A stretch of DNA of 64,000 bases from an uncultured Flavobacteriaceae bacterium (GTDB lineage Bacteria; Bacteroidota; Bacteroidia; Flavobacteriales; Flavobacteriaceae): the NCBI GenBank assembly GCA_947504035.1, contig CANNGA010000009.1, positions 1-64,000 on the forward strand, in the 5' to 3' direction. The translations under genes and the position numbers were made by a program. Shown in pieces: positions 44,192 to 53,634 of the stretch; position 1 is the stretch's first letter, and every line of letters begins with the position of its first letter. The notes below the pieces were generated by a model, which saw only the letters and a program-made list of their open reading frames with translations, made no database searches and was not told where the DNA came from.

Positions 44192-44716
44192 TTATAATTC
44201 GTTATCAGTTGTTTCTAAGCATTTAGAAGCAAATTTGTTTATCTTTTTAAGGGCTGAATCAGAGATGTTGTCATTTTCAATACAGATATGTTCTAGTCCG
44301 ATATAGTGCATTCCTAAATAGTGTGCACTATTTTTAAAAGGGCTATTCAAACCTTCTGGCATTTTAGCGCCACTATTACTTAAAACCCCCATTTGTTTTC
44401 CTCTTAATTTTCGACCTACTTCTTTTTCTTGGATTAAGACGTCTGAAATGCGATCAAAAAAGACTTTTAATATACCACTCATCGTATACCAGTATACAGG
44501 GGTTGCAAATATTAAAATCTCATAGGTATTAACAATGGACTTAAACAGTTGGTTGAAATCATCGTTTTGGTTTTCGAATTCATAATTGAAATGACCAATA
44601 GATTTCGTGTTTAAATCAATACTATCAAAGTGAGTTGCAGCCTTTAAAAGAGTGACAACTTTAGCGGTATTTCCTTTACTTCTGGAACTGGCTTGTATGA
44701 TAATACCCTTCTTCAT
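44192..44716 (-). CDS. Flavodoxin-fold NAD(P)H oxidoreductase inside the bat operon
   Basis: The 174-residue protein opens with KKGIIIQASSRSKGNTAKVV, the FMN phosphate loop of NADPH-dependent FMN reductases, and carries IFATPVYWYTMSGILKVFFDRI, the second FMN contact. It has no signal peptide, so it is cytoplasmic. It sits between batA (2 bases) and batB (3 bases) on the same strand, so it is cotranscribed. It is not part of the usual bat operon. Its function there could be redox-related (inference). Confidence 0.85.
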   Translation of the reverse strand: MKKGIIIQASSRSKGNTAKVVTLLKAATHFDSIDLNTKSIGHFNYEFENQNDDFNQLFKSIVNTYEILIFATPVYWYTMSGILKVFFDRISDVLIQEKEVGRKLRGKQMGVLSNSGAKMPEGLNSPFKNSAHYLGMHYIGLEHICIENDNISDSALKKINKFASKCLETTDNEL

Positions 44717-44718
44717 TT

Positions 44719-45726
44719 TTAAACAAAACTTCTAAACACAGTAAAGCGTAAGCTTAATTCTAAAAGTAACAGTAGTCCTGCGAGCAGAACAAAAGGGCGG
44801 TACTTTTCTTCGTAATTGTAGAACTTAAACTCTTCTATCTCGGTTTTTTCAAGTTTATTTATTTCCTTATAAATTTCTTTTAATTTTTTATTATTGGTAG
44901 CCCTAAAATATTTGCCTCCAGTGGCATCTGCAATTTCTTTTAGAAGCGCTTCGTCTATTTCAACTTGAACGCGGCCGTATTGAAATTGCCCCGTTCTGGA
45001 ATCTATAGCAACAGGCGATAGTGCCATACCATTTGTACCTAGACCTATGGTGTAGGTTTTTATGCCATATTCTACAGCCAGTTCGCTTGCTGTTCTAGGA
45101 TCTATAAAGCCTGTATTATTAACACCGTCGGTCAATAAAATAATGACTTTACTTTTGGCTTTGCTATCTTTTAATCTATTTACAGCTGTAGCTAAGCCCA
45201 TGCCTATGGCTGTCCCACCTTCTATAATGGTGTTGTAAACGATACTTTTTAAAGAACGCAATACAATAGCTTTGTCACTAGTAATAGGTGTTTTAGTATA
45301 ACTTTCGCCTGCATATTCCACAAGTCCAATCCTGTCGTTAGGGCGCTGTTTGATAAAGTCGCTTGCAACATTTTTTAAGGCTTCTAGGCGGTTTGGTTTT
45401 AAATCTTTGGCAAGCATACTTGCTGAAACATCTATGGCCATAAGGATATCGATACCTCTTGTGGTTTTAGATTTTGTAGAAACATCAACAGATTGCGGTC
45501 TTGCCAATGCTGTAATTAATAATGCTAGCGCCAATAAGCGGCATACAAATAGCAAATGTCTTAACTTTGGTAGCCAAGATGCCGTTAGCTTAAAACCTTT
45601 TAAGCTAGACATTTTTAGTGTGGCTGTTTGCTTTTTATTTTTAAAGACATACCATGCTATTGCTACAGGTATAGCAAGCAATAACCAAAATAGTTCTTTA
45701 TTTAAAAATTGAATTCCTTCTAACAT
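44719..45726 (-). CDS. batA: BatA: vWA domain membrane protein
   Basis: The 335 residues have the same layout as BatB: N-terminal helices (about 10-28 and 53-73), a vWA domain (about 88-285) with MIDAS DVSAS and LTDGVNNTG, and a C-terminal membrane helix (about 308-328). Its ATG overlaps the preceding stop by one base. BatA and BatB are probably a heterodimeric pair facing the periplasm. Confidence 0.9.
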   Translation of the reverse strand: MLEGIQFLNKELFWLLLAIPVAIAWYVFKNKKQTATLKMSSLKGFKLTASWLPKLRHLLFVCRLLALALLITALARPQSVDVSTKSKTTRGIDILMAIDVSASMLAKDLKPNRLEALKNVASDFIKQRPNDRIGLVEYAGESYTKTPITSDKAIVLRSLKSIVYNTIIEGGTAIGMGLATAVNRLKDSKAKSKVIILLTDGVNNTGFIDPRTASELAVEYGIKTYTIGLGTNGMALSPVAIDSRTGQFQYGRVQVEIDEALLKEIADATGGKYFRATNNKKLKEIYKEINKLEKTEIEEFKFYNYEEKYRPFVLLAGLLLLLELSLRFTVFRSFV

Positions 45727-47393
45727 TACTCCTCTTCAATTTTAAGTTCTACGGAATTTATAATACGTTCTGTAATACGATCTGCATAGCTGTCTTCTAA
45801 TTTAGAAGAGATGTATACCTGTTGTATAACGTTTTCTGAATTGAATAAAAGCATGGTGTAATTGCCTTTATAAATTTGACCTTTAACAGGAGAAGGGAAG
45901 TCGGCTGTACCGTAAACTTTTATACCCTCTGCACCTGCTGGTGTGGTGAATTTGTCGTTTTTAAGCATGATATTAGCAACACCTTGTTTTTCCATAAGTG
46001 CTATGGCTTGTGAAGCTACTTGATCTAATTCGATCTTGTTTTCTCCTAAATTTTTAATTGTAGTGGTCGTTACATAAATATTAAAACCTTCTAAAAGACT
46101 GCCATAGCCAAACAAAGTCATGTCTACCTGCGCTTTGAGTTCTTCTGGAATAGGAGGTGGGGTACGTTTTAAGACCTTTGGTGTTGTAATAAAAACAGGA
46201 GGAACACCATATTGGCTTGTTACCCATTCGCTTTCTAAAAGTTCTTTGCTATCATGACCTATAATGGTATCTTTTACAAAGCTAAAGCCGTATTTTAAAG
46301 AAAAGCCTACTAAAGTAGCTATAATTAAGAACAGGCTAATGCCAACAGTAATCCATACCTTTTTGCGTTCTTGTTTGCGTTCTTGGTCTTGTCTATACTG
46401 TTCGTCAAGTAGCTTTTCTTCTTCTGTAGGTTCTGGTAATACCTCTTTTACGTGATCGATCTCTGTATCAATCGTGTTTCTATCTAACTCGGCTAAAGCA
46501 ATATCGGGTTCAGATTTTGCAAACTTCACTAAATCAGCACGCCTTAGAATGCTTTCAATATTTTTAATGGTCTCAGGACTTAAATCAATCTGGTTGCCTT
46601 CTTTTAAAAGGCGTAGTCTGCTCACCAACTCATCGGTTGTGCTTTCTAAAGCATGATCATAGACCTTTTCATCTAAATACTTTCTAATGATTAATGTGAG
46701 CTCGGAGTAGTAATCTTTTAATTCCTCATGCTGTAAATAATCGCTTTCATCTAATTTTTTAAGGGCTAGTTTTGCTCTGTCATAAGGGGGTAATAGTGCG
46801 ATTTTTTGATCTTCAGTTAATGGTTTTTCACGCCATATAAACCACCAGAGTATAGCTCCAATAGCAGCAATACAAACTATTGCGATGAGCAGGTATAGCC
46901 ACCAGTTACTCCCTGTTTTATCCACCTCAATGATGGGTTTAATATCATACAGTTTTTGTTTGGTTGTATCTATAGCAATGTTGCGTACTTCTATTTGTAT
47001 GGAATCTGTGAATACGGTGCGATCGCCAATAATGAGTTTTTGGCGTGGTAAGGTATAGGTGCCCGAATCAAATTGTGTGACACCATATTTTTTTATCAAA
47101 CTAAATTTGGCGTCATTTTTTAGGGTATCTATAGGGTAGGAGTTAATAATTTCTAAAGCGCCAAAATTTTTGGCTTCAGGAAATACCACCAGATTAGAAC
47201 TGTCTGTTTCTACAGTAATATTATAAGTGACTTGCGCTCCTATTCTAATGGAAGTAGAATCTACAGCCGATGTAACCTGTGCCGAAGCACTAAAAGTTAT
47301 AATACAAAACATGGCAAAGTACAAGCCTTTAAGTTTAAGGCTTAAGCTTTGGTGGCTGTTATGTTGTATCGTGCTAATTATTTCGTTTCTCAT
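45726..47393 (-). CDS. BatD-like membrane protein of the bat operon
   Basis: The 555 residues have a signal peptide (cleavage near SASAQ at 38), a beta-sandwich domain (about 40-155), a membrane helix (about 164-186), a conserved cytoplasmic helical domain (about 195-330, YYSELTLIIRKYLDE), a second membrane helix (about 347-367) and a C-terminal soluble domain of unknown role (about 380-555). It corresponds to the protein usually found between DUF58 and batA. It probably couples the cytoplasmic MoxR/DUF58 pair to the envelope Bat complex (inference). Confidence 0.75.
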   Translation of the reverse strand: MRNEIISTIQHNSHQSLSLKLKGLYFAMFCIITFSASAQVTSAVDSTSIRIGAQVTYNITVETDSSNLVVFPEAKNFGALEIINSYPIDTLKNDAKFSLIKKYGVTQFDSGTYTLPRQKLIIGDRTVFTDSIQIEVRNIAIDTTKQKLYDIKPIIEVDKTGSNWWLYLLIAIVCIAAIGAILWWFIWREKPLTEDQKIALLPPYDRAKLALKKLDESDYLQHEELKDYYSELTLIIRKYLDEKVYDHALESTTDELVSRLRLLKEGNQIDLSPETIKNIESILRRADLVKFAKSEPDIALAELDRNTIDTEIDHVKEVLPEPTEEEKLLDEQYRQDQERKQERKKVWITVGISLFLIIATLVGFSLKYGFSFVKDTIIGHDSKELLESEWVTSQYGVPPVFITTPKVLKRTPPPIPEELKAQVDMTLFGYGSLLEGFNIYVTTTTIKNLGENKIELDQVASQAIALMEKQGVANIMLKNDKFTTPAGAEGIKVYGTADFPSPVKGQIYKGNYTMLLFNSENVIQQVYISSKLEDSYADRITERIINSVELKIEEE

Positions 47394-47433
47394 ATCTAAT
47401 TGCTCCCTGTTTCTAAAAAATACAGGTCGTATG

Positions 47434-48300
47434 TTATCCTCTTCTTTTAAAATAGCCCAGTAGTTTTTTGACGTAACTTTCTCCGATGCGGCAGTCTATT
47501 GTACCTGCTCCAGATCTGGAAAAGGTGTCTTTATAGTAACTGACTTTATCTTTGTAAAAGGCCGCGTAGTTCTGTCGTACTTTTTTAGACGCCGTATTGA
47601 CTAACATGTCTTCTCCCGTTTCTTCATCTTGCATTTGTACAAGTCCTAAATTGGGGATCGCTTCTTCACGTTTATCATAGATTCTAATCCCTGTAACATC
47701 GTGTTTGCCTGAAACAATTTTAAGCGTACGTTGGTAGTCATCTGCAATAAAATCAGACAATACAAATACGATAGCCTTTTTCTTCATAACATTGGTTAAG
47801 AATTTTAAGGCTTCCGCGAGATTGGTTTTTTTACTTTCGGGTTGAAATTCTATCAACTCTCTTATAATGCGTAGCACATGCGAACGCCCTTTTTTGGGAG
47901 GGATGAACAGTTCTACTTGATCTGAAAATAGAATTAACCCAATTTTATCATTGTTTTGTGTTGCCGAAAATGCTAAAGTAGCAGCGATTTCGGTAACAAC
48001 TTCATTTTTAAATTGCTGTTCGGTACCAAAGAACTCAGAGCCCGAAATGTCTACCATAAGCATCATGGTGAGTTCGCGTTCTTCTTCAAATACCTTTATG
48101 TAGGGTTCGTTATAGCGTGCCGTTACATTCCAGTCGATACTTCTTACATCGTCTCCAAATTGGTATTGCCTTACTTCACTAAAGGTCATACCTTTACCTT
48201 TGAAGGTGGAATGGTATTCTCCTCCAAAAATATGATCAGACAAACGGCGTGTCTTGATCTCAATTTTACGTACTTTTTTTAGTAGTTCTTTGGTATCCAT
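47434..48300 (-). CDS. DUF58 domain protein (vWA-like)
   Basis: The 288-residue cytoplasmic protein carries the DUF58 core: RSIDWNVTARYNEPYIKVFEEERELT and a vWA-type metal site DISGS following MMLMV. DUF58 proteins work with MoxR ATPases, possibly as their substrate adaptors. The gene follows moxR by about 100 bases and precedes the BatD-like gene by 40. Confidence 0.9.
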   Translation of the reverse strand: MDTKELLKKVRKIEIKTRRLSDHIFGGEYHSTFKGKGMTFSEVRQYQFGDDVRSIDWNVTARYNEPYIKVFEEERELTMMLMVDISGSEFFGTEQQFKNEVVTEIAATLAFSATQNNDKIGLILFSDQVELFIPPKKGRSHVLRIIRELIEFQPESKKTNLAEALKFLTNVMKKKAIVFVLSDFIADDYQRTLKIVSGKHDVTGIRIYDKREEAIPNLGLVQMQDEETGEDMLVNTASKKVRQNYAAFYKDKVSYYKDTFSRSGAGTIDCRIGESYVKKLLGYFKRRG

Positions 48301-48398
48301 TTGTGTAGTAAACAGTTTTCAGTCACAATATCTAGTCGCATTTTCAGGTGGTGTTCGCTTATAGCGTTTTACGGCTTGTCGAACACTAAAAAAGCGGT

Positions 48399-49400
48399 CT
48401 ATGGCACTTCAATTTCGTTTACAATTTTATTAATAATGTCTTCAGAAGTTACATTTTCGGCTTCGGCTTCGTAAGTGATGCCTATTCTATGGCGCAGCAC
48501 ATCGTAAACGACAGCACGAACATCTTCAGGAATAACATAACCACGACGTTTTATAAAAGCATAACATTTAGCTGCTGTAGCCAGGTTGATACTTCCACGA
48601 GGCGAGGCTCCAAAAGAAATTAAGGGTTTTAAATCTGTAAGTCTGTATTTTTCTGGGTATCTGGTGGCAAATATGATGTCTAAGATGTATTTCTCAATCT
48701 TTTCGTCCATATAAACTTCTCTAACCGTTTGCTGTGCCGATCTAATTTGGTCTAGAGAAACTACAGAGTTTACTTTTTCGAAAGCGCCTTTTAAATTGGC
48801 TCTTACGATAAGTTGCTCTTCCTCTAATTTAGGGTAATCAATAACTGTTTTTAGCATGAAACGATCCACCTGTGCTTCTGGTAAAGGATAGGTACCTTCT
48901 TGCTCTACAGGGTTTTGGGTTGCCATTACTAAAAAAGGCTTGTCTAAGGTAAAGGTTTCGTCACCAATAGTGACTTGCTTTTCCTGCATGGCTTCCAGAA
49001 GGGCAGACTGTACTTTTGCTGGCGCTCTGTTAATTTCATCTGCCAGAACAAAATTGGCAAAAATAGGCCCTTTTTTTATAGAGAAATCATTCTCTTTCAT
49101 GTTGTAGATTAATGTCCCCGTAACATCTGCAGGTAATAAATCTGGTGTAAATTGTATACGGCTAAAGCTCCCATCTACGGCTTGTGATAACGTATTAATG
49201 GCTAATGTTTTTGCCAAACCCGGTACACCTTCTAAAAGAATATGTCCCCGACCTAGTAGTCCAATTAATAAACGTTCTATCATGTATTTTTGTCCTACAA
49301 TAACTTTATTCATTTCTAAAGTTAGCAAGTCTACAAAAGCACTTTCCTTTTCAATTTTCTCGTTTATAGACTTAATATCAACTGTACCTGTTTCTTCCAT
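48399..49400 (-). CDS. MoxR-family AAA+ ATPase
   Basis: The 333-residue AAA+ protein has Walker A GVPGLAKT (near 58-65), Walker B LADEINRAPAK (near 118-128), sensor 1 MATQNPVEQEGTYPLPEAQ and a C-terminal lid (ASPRGSINLA). MoxR proteins act as chaperones that load cofactors or assemble complexes with vWA proteins. First gene of the bat operon. Confidence 0.95.
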   Translation of the reverse strand: MEETGTVDIKSINEKIEKESAFVDLLTLEMNKVIVGQKYMIERLLIGLLGRGHILLEGVPGLAKTLAINTLSQAVDGSFSRIQFTPDLLPADVTGTLIYNMKENDFSIKKGPIFANFVLADEINRAPAKVQSALLEAMQEKQVTIGDETFTLDKPFLVMATQNPVEQEGTYPLPEAQVDRFMLKTVIDYPKLEEEQLIVRANLKGAFEKVNSVVSLDQIRSAQQTVREVYMDEKIEKYILDIIFATRYPEKYRLTDLKPLISFGASPRGSINLATAAKCYAFIKRRGYVIPEDVRAVVYDVLRHRIGITYEAEAENVTSEDIINKIVNEIEVP

Positions 49401-49669
49401 TAGTTTTAAGTTTTAAAGCTCGAATGTACGCTCTATTTTTTTAGCATTGCAAAATGTCAATTTTTTTATTTGGAATCTGTTAAAGATTGGTTAAAAAAAG
49501 CAAACAAATGGCAGTTGTATGAGACTTTAACCATTAATTATGATAAGATTGTCTTAAATAGGAAGTGGAATGTTATTAAATGGGAGGAAAACGTATTCGC
49601 ATTTGATAAAATTAAAATGGTACTAATTGTTTTAGTATTTTTAAACCAATTAAAAATAGAACGGATTAA

Positions 49670-50422
49670 ATGACGAAAACAGCATTTATAACTGGGGCAA
49701 CCAGTGGTATTGGAGAAGCGACAGCGTACGAATTTGCAAAACAAGGCCTACGTCTTGTGTTATGCGGTAGACGATTAAATAGACTAGAAACTATAAAAGA
49801 AGCTTTAGAGCGTTTAACAGACGTGCATATTCTTAATTTTGATGTGCGTGATAAGCAGGCTACGCAAGAAGCTATTGCGGGTTTGCCTGAAGCGTTTAAA
49901 CATATCGATATCCTTATAAATAATGCAGGGAATGCGCACGGTCTAGACCCTATACAAGAGGGCAATACAGAAGACTGGGAAGCCATGATGGACATTAATG
50001 TAAAAGGGTTATTGTATGTGAGTAAGGCGATTATCCCGCAAATGACTGCTCGAAAATCGGGGCAAATCATTAATATAGGGTCTTCTGCGGGCAAAGAGGT
50101 GTACCCTAAGGGAAATGTATATTGTGCAAGTAAACATGCCGTTTTAGCAATAACTGAAGGGATGCGCATCGATTTAAATCCCTACGGTATAAAAGTAGGT
50201 GCTGTGAACCCCGGTATGGTAGAAACAGAATTTTCTAAGGTGCGTTTTAAAGGCGGGACTCAAGCCAATACAGTGTATTCTGGTTTTGAGGCTTTAAAGG
50301 CTAAAGATGTTGCAGAGGTTATTTATTTTGCAGTATCGAGACCGCCACATGTTAATATTGCAGATGTGCTCATGTTTTGTACGGCTCAAGCCAATTCTGT
50401 GACTGTGCTTAAAGAGTCTTAA
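49670..50422 (+). CDS. Short-chain dehydrogenase (YdfG-like)
   Basis: The 250-residue SDR has cofactor loop TGATSGIGEATA (7-18), NNAGNAHG, catalytic Ser in NIGSSAGKEV and the Tyr-x3-Lys pair in YCASKHAV. The pattern fits YdfG-type NADP-dependent 3-hydroxy acid/serine dehydrogenases. It is a single gene divergent from the bat operon; the substrate is not certain. Confidence 0.88.
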   Translation: MTKTAFITGATSGIGEATAYEFAKQGLRLVLCGRRLNRLETIKEALERLTDVHILNFDVRDKQATQEAIAGLPEAFKHIDILINNAGNAHGLDPIQEGNTEDWEAMMDINVKGLLYVSKAIIPQMTARKSGQIINIGSSAGKEVYPKGNVYCASKHAVLAITEGMRIDLNPYGIKVGAVNPGMVETEFSKVRFKGGTQANTVYSGFEALKAKDVAEVIYFAVSRPPHVNIADVLMFCTAQANSVTVLKES

Positions 50423-50481
50423 GCCCAAGCGTATACTTTACAGTGCTAAACTAAAGAACGAGCCTTGTTGCCTATGTGTCT

Positions 50482-51615
50482 ATGATTAACAAACGTTTAC
50501 TTATTAAACACCTTTTAGCTCATAATGATGAGAATAGCTTTTACGATAAAAAGCTAAGGATTGATATTGGACAGAAAGAAGGCAAGGCTAAGTTTTTAAA
50601 GCATATTTGTGCATTGTCGAACAGCAACCCTAACAATAATTCTTACATCGTAATTGGGGTTAAGGATGACGACAATACTATTCTGGGTGTTGATTTTTTT
50701 GATGACAGTAAAATTCAAAATTTAATCAATGCGTATCTTACCCATCCACCTATTGTACAATACGAGAACATTTCTTTTCCACATTTGCCAGATGCTAAAG
50801 TGGTAGGTTTGGTCACTATTCGTTCTTCGGGGCAACTCACGTCTTTGCGTAAAAATATATGGAAGTATTACGGCGGGGCCGTGTTTTTTAGAGAAGGGAG
50901 TATTAGCATGCCAAAGGTGTTTAAAAGCACTGTAGAAGATGTAAATTCTAAAATTGTAGCAGCTATAGAGAGTAATGCGCAAAACAATATAGAGTACACG
51001 CTTAATGGGGTGATGGATTTTATGGATAAACGGCAAACCTTTAATGCACAATACAAGGTATTTAAAGAATATTTTGTGGTGTGTTGGGCGGGTATGAAAA
51101 AAACAGTTAAGCGTGAGGTGTTTTACTCTAGGGTAGATATCGAGCTTATTAATGAACAAGTACGTTTGTTTTTTTCTGCACTTGATGAGGTAGCCATAAC
51201 ACTCACAGAGGATACGTTTAAGATTGTGGAGTACGTGAACATAGGGTTTCAAAACACCAATAAATATTACCCTTTAGAGGAGACGGTTATAGAATTTGAA
51301 AATAATGCGAGTTATACCATTACGACACGGCTCGTTTTTGAGCCGCCACAGTTTAATAAAAGGACTTTACATCATGTTTATAATGCCAATAACGCGCTTT
51401 TAACAAAATTAAAGACGGCAGCTGTTTTAACACCTAAAGAGCGTCTAGACTTGGATAATTTGCCGTCAACCTATTTGATTTGCTATCTTAATGATTTTAA
51501 GGATGCTATTGATAAGTTGCAAGAGGCGAAGCCTTATTTAAAAGCCTACGATGGCGCTGTGTATGCCTTGTGTAAAGAAGCGATTCGCGTACTTAGAAAG
51601 GTAAAATATAGTTGA
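50482..51615 (+). CDS. AlbA_2/Schlafen-like domain protein
   Basis: The 377-residue protein has an N-terminal AlbA_2 domain (about 10-140: ALSNSNPNNNSYIVIGVKDDDNTILGVDFF), the nucleic-acid-binding or ATP-binding module found in Schlafen-like regulators. The C-terminal part (about 150-377) is not recognised. ATG at 50482 is preferred to the GTG two codons upstream. It lies 60 bases after the SDR gene. Function unknown; homologues occur widely in Flavobacteriaceae. Confidence 0.75.
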   Translation: MINKRLLIKHLLAHNDENSFYDKKLRIDIGQKEGKAKFLKHICALSNSNPNNNSYIVIGVKDDDNTILGVDFFDDSKIQNLINAYLTHPPIVQYENISFPHLPDAKVVGLVTIRSSGQLTSLRKNIWKYYGGAVFFREGSISMPKVFKSTVEDVNSKIVAAIESNAQNNIEYTLNGVMDFMDKRQTFNAQYKVFKEYFVVCWAGMKKTVKREVFYSRVDIELINEQVRLFFSALDEVAITLTEDTFKIVEYVNIGFQNTNKYYPLEETVIEFENNASYTITTRLVFEPPQFNKRTLHHVYNANNALLTKLKTAAVLTPKERLDLDNLPSTYLICYLNDFKDAIDKLQEAKPYLKAYDGAVYALCKEAIRVLRKVKYS

Positions 51616-51732
51616 TACTAAAAATATTTAGGCTTTAAGTAAGATCATAAATGTTAGCTTTGAGGTGCTTTCTTAAATATTTTGATAAAAAATAAAAGAC
51701 ATCGTAAGGTATTACATATTGTGTCGACTATA

Positions 51733-51915
51733 AACAAAAAAAAGTGAGCCACCACAGCTCACTTTAACCAACTAAACTAAATAAGACATTAAATTAATTA
51801 TTAACGTGATAATTTGTTAAACTAAATAGTTAAACGCATTATCCTTTAAAATTCATCCTGATAACGAGAAGAAGTATAAATACTTTGTGTTATCGAGGAA
51901 CGTTTCTAATGTATT
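51733..51915 (-). ncRNA. Candidate intergenic small RNA with its own promoter and terminator
   Basis: On the minus strand a perfect -7 element (TATATTTG, 51922-51929) is followed about 180 bases later by a strong terminator: AAAGTGAGC (51757-51765, minus) pairs across a seven-base loop with GCTCACTTT, then a run of eight T (51736-51743). No ORF longer than five codons lies between. An internal GATAAC/GTTATC inverted pair occurs at 51860-51897. The only gene nearby on this strand is over 2 kb downstream. A stable untranslated RNA is the simplest reading; no known RNA family is recognised. Confidence 0.5.
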
Positions 51916-52070
51916 ACACTGCAAATATATATCGGATTTACAGTTTGAAAAACATCAATTTTAGCTAGTTTATATGCTATTTTATCTGTTAATTAAATGT
52001 TAACTCAATGTAAAGTGAAAATAACATAGGTTTAAGGTAAAAAAATACATAAAATGAGCTGAATTAGCAG

Positions 52071-52078
52071 TAAATTTG
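52071..52078 (+). promoter_or_regulatory. -7 promoter element for the AraC gene
   Basis: TAAATTTG lies 17 bases before the ATG. Confidence 0.6.
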
Positions 52079-52095
52079 CATATAAAAAGCCTGAA

Positions 52096-52968
52096 ATGAT
52101 AAATAAAAAACCTACATTAGAAAAGGTAACCCCTAGTTTTGGAAGCTCTATGTTGGTAAAGCAACACTTAGAAAGAGGAGACAAAAGTAAAGCCTTTTGG
52201 CACTTTCATCCTGAGTTAGAGCTTGTTTATGTGAATAAAGGACAAGGAAAAACACACATAGGGAACCATCTTTCTTATTTCAATAATAGTCAGTTAATAT
52301 TAATCGGGGCACATTTACCGCATAATGGTTTTACAGACCGTTTAACCGCTAATGGGTCTGAAACCATAGTACAGTTTAAGTCGACCTTTTTAGGAAATGA
52401 TCTTTCTGATATTCCAGAAATGTCTAATCTCTTGGCTTTATTTGAGCGCGCGAAAAAAGGGATACGGTTTGGTATGGAGGCTAAAAATATTATTGGCCCT
52501 AAAATTGAAGAGCTTTCCGAATTTACAGGTCTTAAGCGTATCATTAAATTTCTGTGGATATTAGATTATCTAGCGAACACAGAAGATTTTGTGATTTTAA
52601 ATGCAGATGGTATTGCTTTAGAGACCAATCCTCAAGATAGTGAGAAGATCAATACCATTTATAAATACATTAATGCAAACTTTCAAGAACACATTTCTTT
52701 AGATGAAATTGCAGATAAAGTAAGTATGACTGTGCCTGCTTTTTGTCGTTATTTTAAAAAGACGACAGGCAAAACGTTTACACAGTTGGTTAATGAACAC
52801 CGTGTGGTGCATGCTACAAAACTGCTTAACGAAAGTAAAATGAGTATTTCTGATATTTGTTACGAGTGTGGATTTAATAACTTTTCGCATTTTAACAAAC
52901 AGTTTAATGAGTTTGCAGGCAAAAGCGCTTCTCAATACAGAAAAGAAATTAAACATATCATTCAATAA
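52096..52968 (+). CDS. AraC-family transcriptional regulator
   Basis: The 290 residues have an N-terminal cupin ligand domain (about 15-165: HFHPELELVYVNKGQGKTHIG) and a C-terminal pair of helix-turn-helix motifs (about 190-288: ISLDEIADKVSMTVPAFCRYFKKTTGK and SISDICYECGFNNFSHFNKQF). It probably senses a small metabolite such as a sugar; target unknown. Confidence 0.92.
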   Translation: MINKKPTLEKVTPSFGSSMLVKQHLERGDKSKAFWHFHPELELVYVNKGQGKTHIGNHLSYFNNSQLILIGAHLPHNGFTDRLTANGSETIVQFKSTFLGNDLSDIPEMSNLLALFERAKKGIRFGMEAKNIIGPKIEELSEFTGLKRIIKFLWILDYLANTEDFVILNADGIALETNPQDSEKINTIYKYINANFQEHISLDEIADKVSMTVPAFCRYFKKTTGKTFTQLVNEHRVVHATKLLNESKMSISDICYECGFNNFSHFNKQFNEFAGKSASQYRKEIKHIIQ

Positions 52969-52995
52969 AACGGGAGCTTAAGCTTCTCCGTTCCA
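52969..52995. terminator. Convergent hairpin between AraC and HD genes
   Basis: An imperfect palindrome (ACGGGAGCTTAAGCTTCTCCGTT) overlaps the 3' end of the HD gene, with a short T run on the minus strand. Confidence 0.45.
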
Positions 52996-53634
52996 CTCCT
53001 TGTAGAAATGTTCGAGATAAAGTACCATAAAGGCATGGCGTTGTTCTGCAATAGCTTTGCCTGTTTGGGTGTGCATTCGATCTTTTAAAAGTAAAAGTTT
53101 TTCGTAAAAATGATTTATACTTGGCGCTGTAGAAGCTTTGTATTCTGCTTTAGACATGTTGAGGTTGGGTGTGATTTCGGGGTTGTATAAAGCTCTGTTT
53201 TTAAAACCTCCATAATTAAAACAGCGGGCAATACCAATGGCTCCAATAGCGTCTAGCCGGTCTGCATCTTGTACAATGTCGAGTTCTAAAGATTTGAATG
53301 TTTGCGATTCGTTGCCGCCCTTAAAAGAAATGTGCGTGATAATGTTTACCACATGTGCTATCGTCTCAGGTGCAACATTGTGTTTAGAGAGGAAGTCGTA
53401 GGCTAATTTAGGACCTAATGTTTCATCGCCGTTATAAAATTTGCTATCTGCAATATCGTGAAGCAAAGCCCCTAAGGTTACGGTAAGGTGGTCTGCGTTT
53501 TCATGTTGCGCAATCAATAAGGTGTTTTTGTAAACACGTTCAATATGAAACCAATCATGTCCTCCTTCTGCATTGCTTAAGGTCGCTTTTACAAAAGCAA
53601 TTGTTTTTGCGATAAGGTCTTCTTCCAAAGTCAT
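52978..53634 (-). CDS. HD-domain phosphohydrolase
   Basis: The 218-residue metal-dependent phosphohydrolase has the HD motif: His in GHDWFHIERVYKN and the HD pair in GALLHDIADSKF, with a later Asp in DADRLDAIGAIG. It resembles YedJ/PduO-type uncharacterised hydrolases. Its start overlaps the preceding stop (TAATG), so it is coupled to the small gene upstream. Confidence 0.88.
   Translation of the reverse strand: MTLEEDLIAKTIAFVKATLSNAEGGHDWFHIERVYKNTLLIAQHENADHLTVTLGALLHDIADSKFYNGDETLGPKLAYDFLSKHNVAPETIAHVVNIITHISFKGGNESQTFKSLELDIVQDADRLDAIGAIGIARCFNYGGFKNRALYNPEITPNLNMSKAEYKASTAPSINHFYEKLLLLKDRMHTQTGKAIAEQRHAFMVLYLEHFYKEWNGEA

Noticed and set aside
49470-49673. A 67-residue plus-strand ORF before the SDR gene
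   Set aside because: It starts with TTG, has no family resemblance or clear start signals, and overlaps the SDR start by 4 bases. I cannot exclude a small leader gene, but the evidence is too weak to list it.
50722-51252. A 176-residue minus-strand ORF inside the AlbA_2 gene
   Set aside because: It is fully antisense to a gene with recognised domain content; its composition (many Tyr, His, Leu) is typical of a shadow frame.
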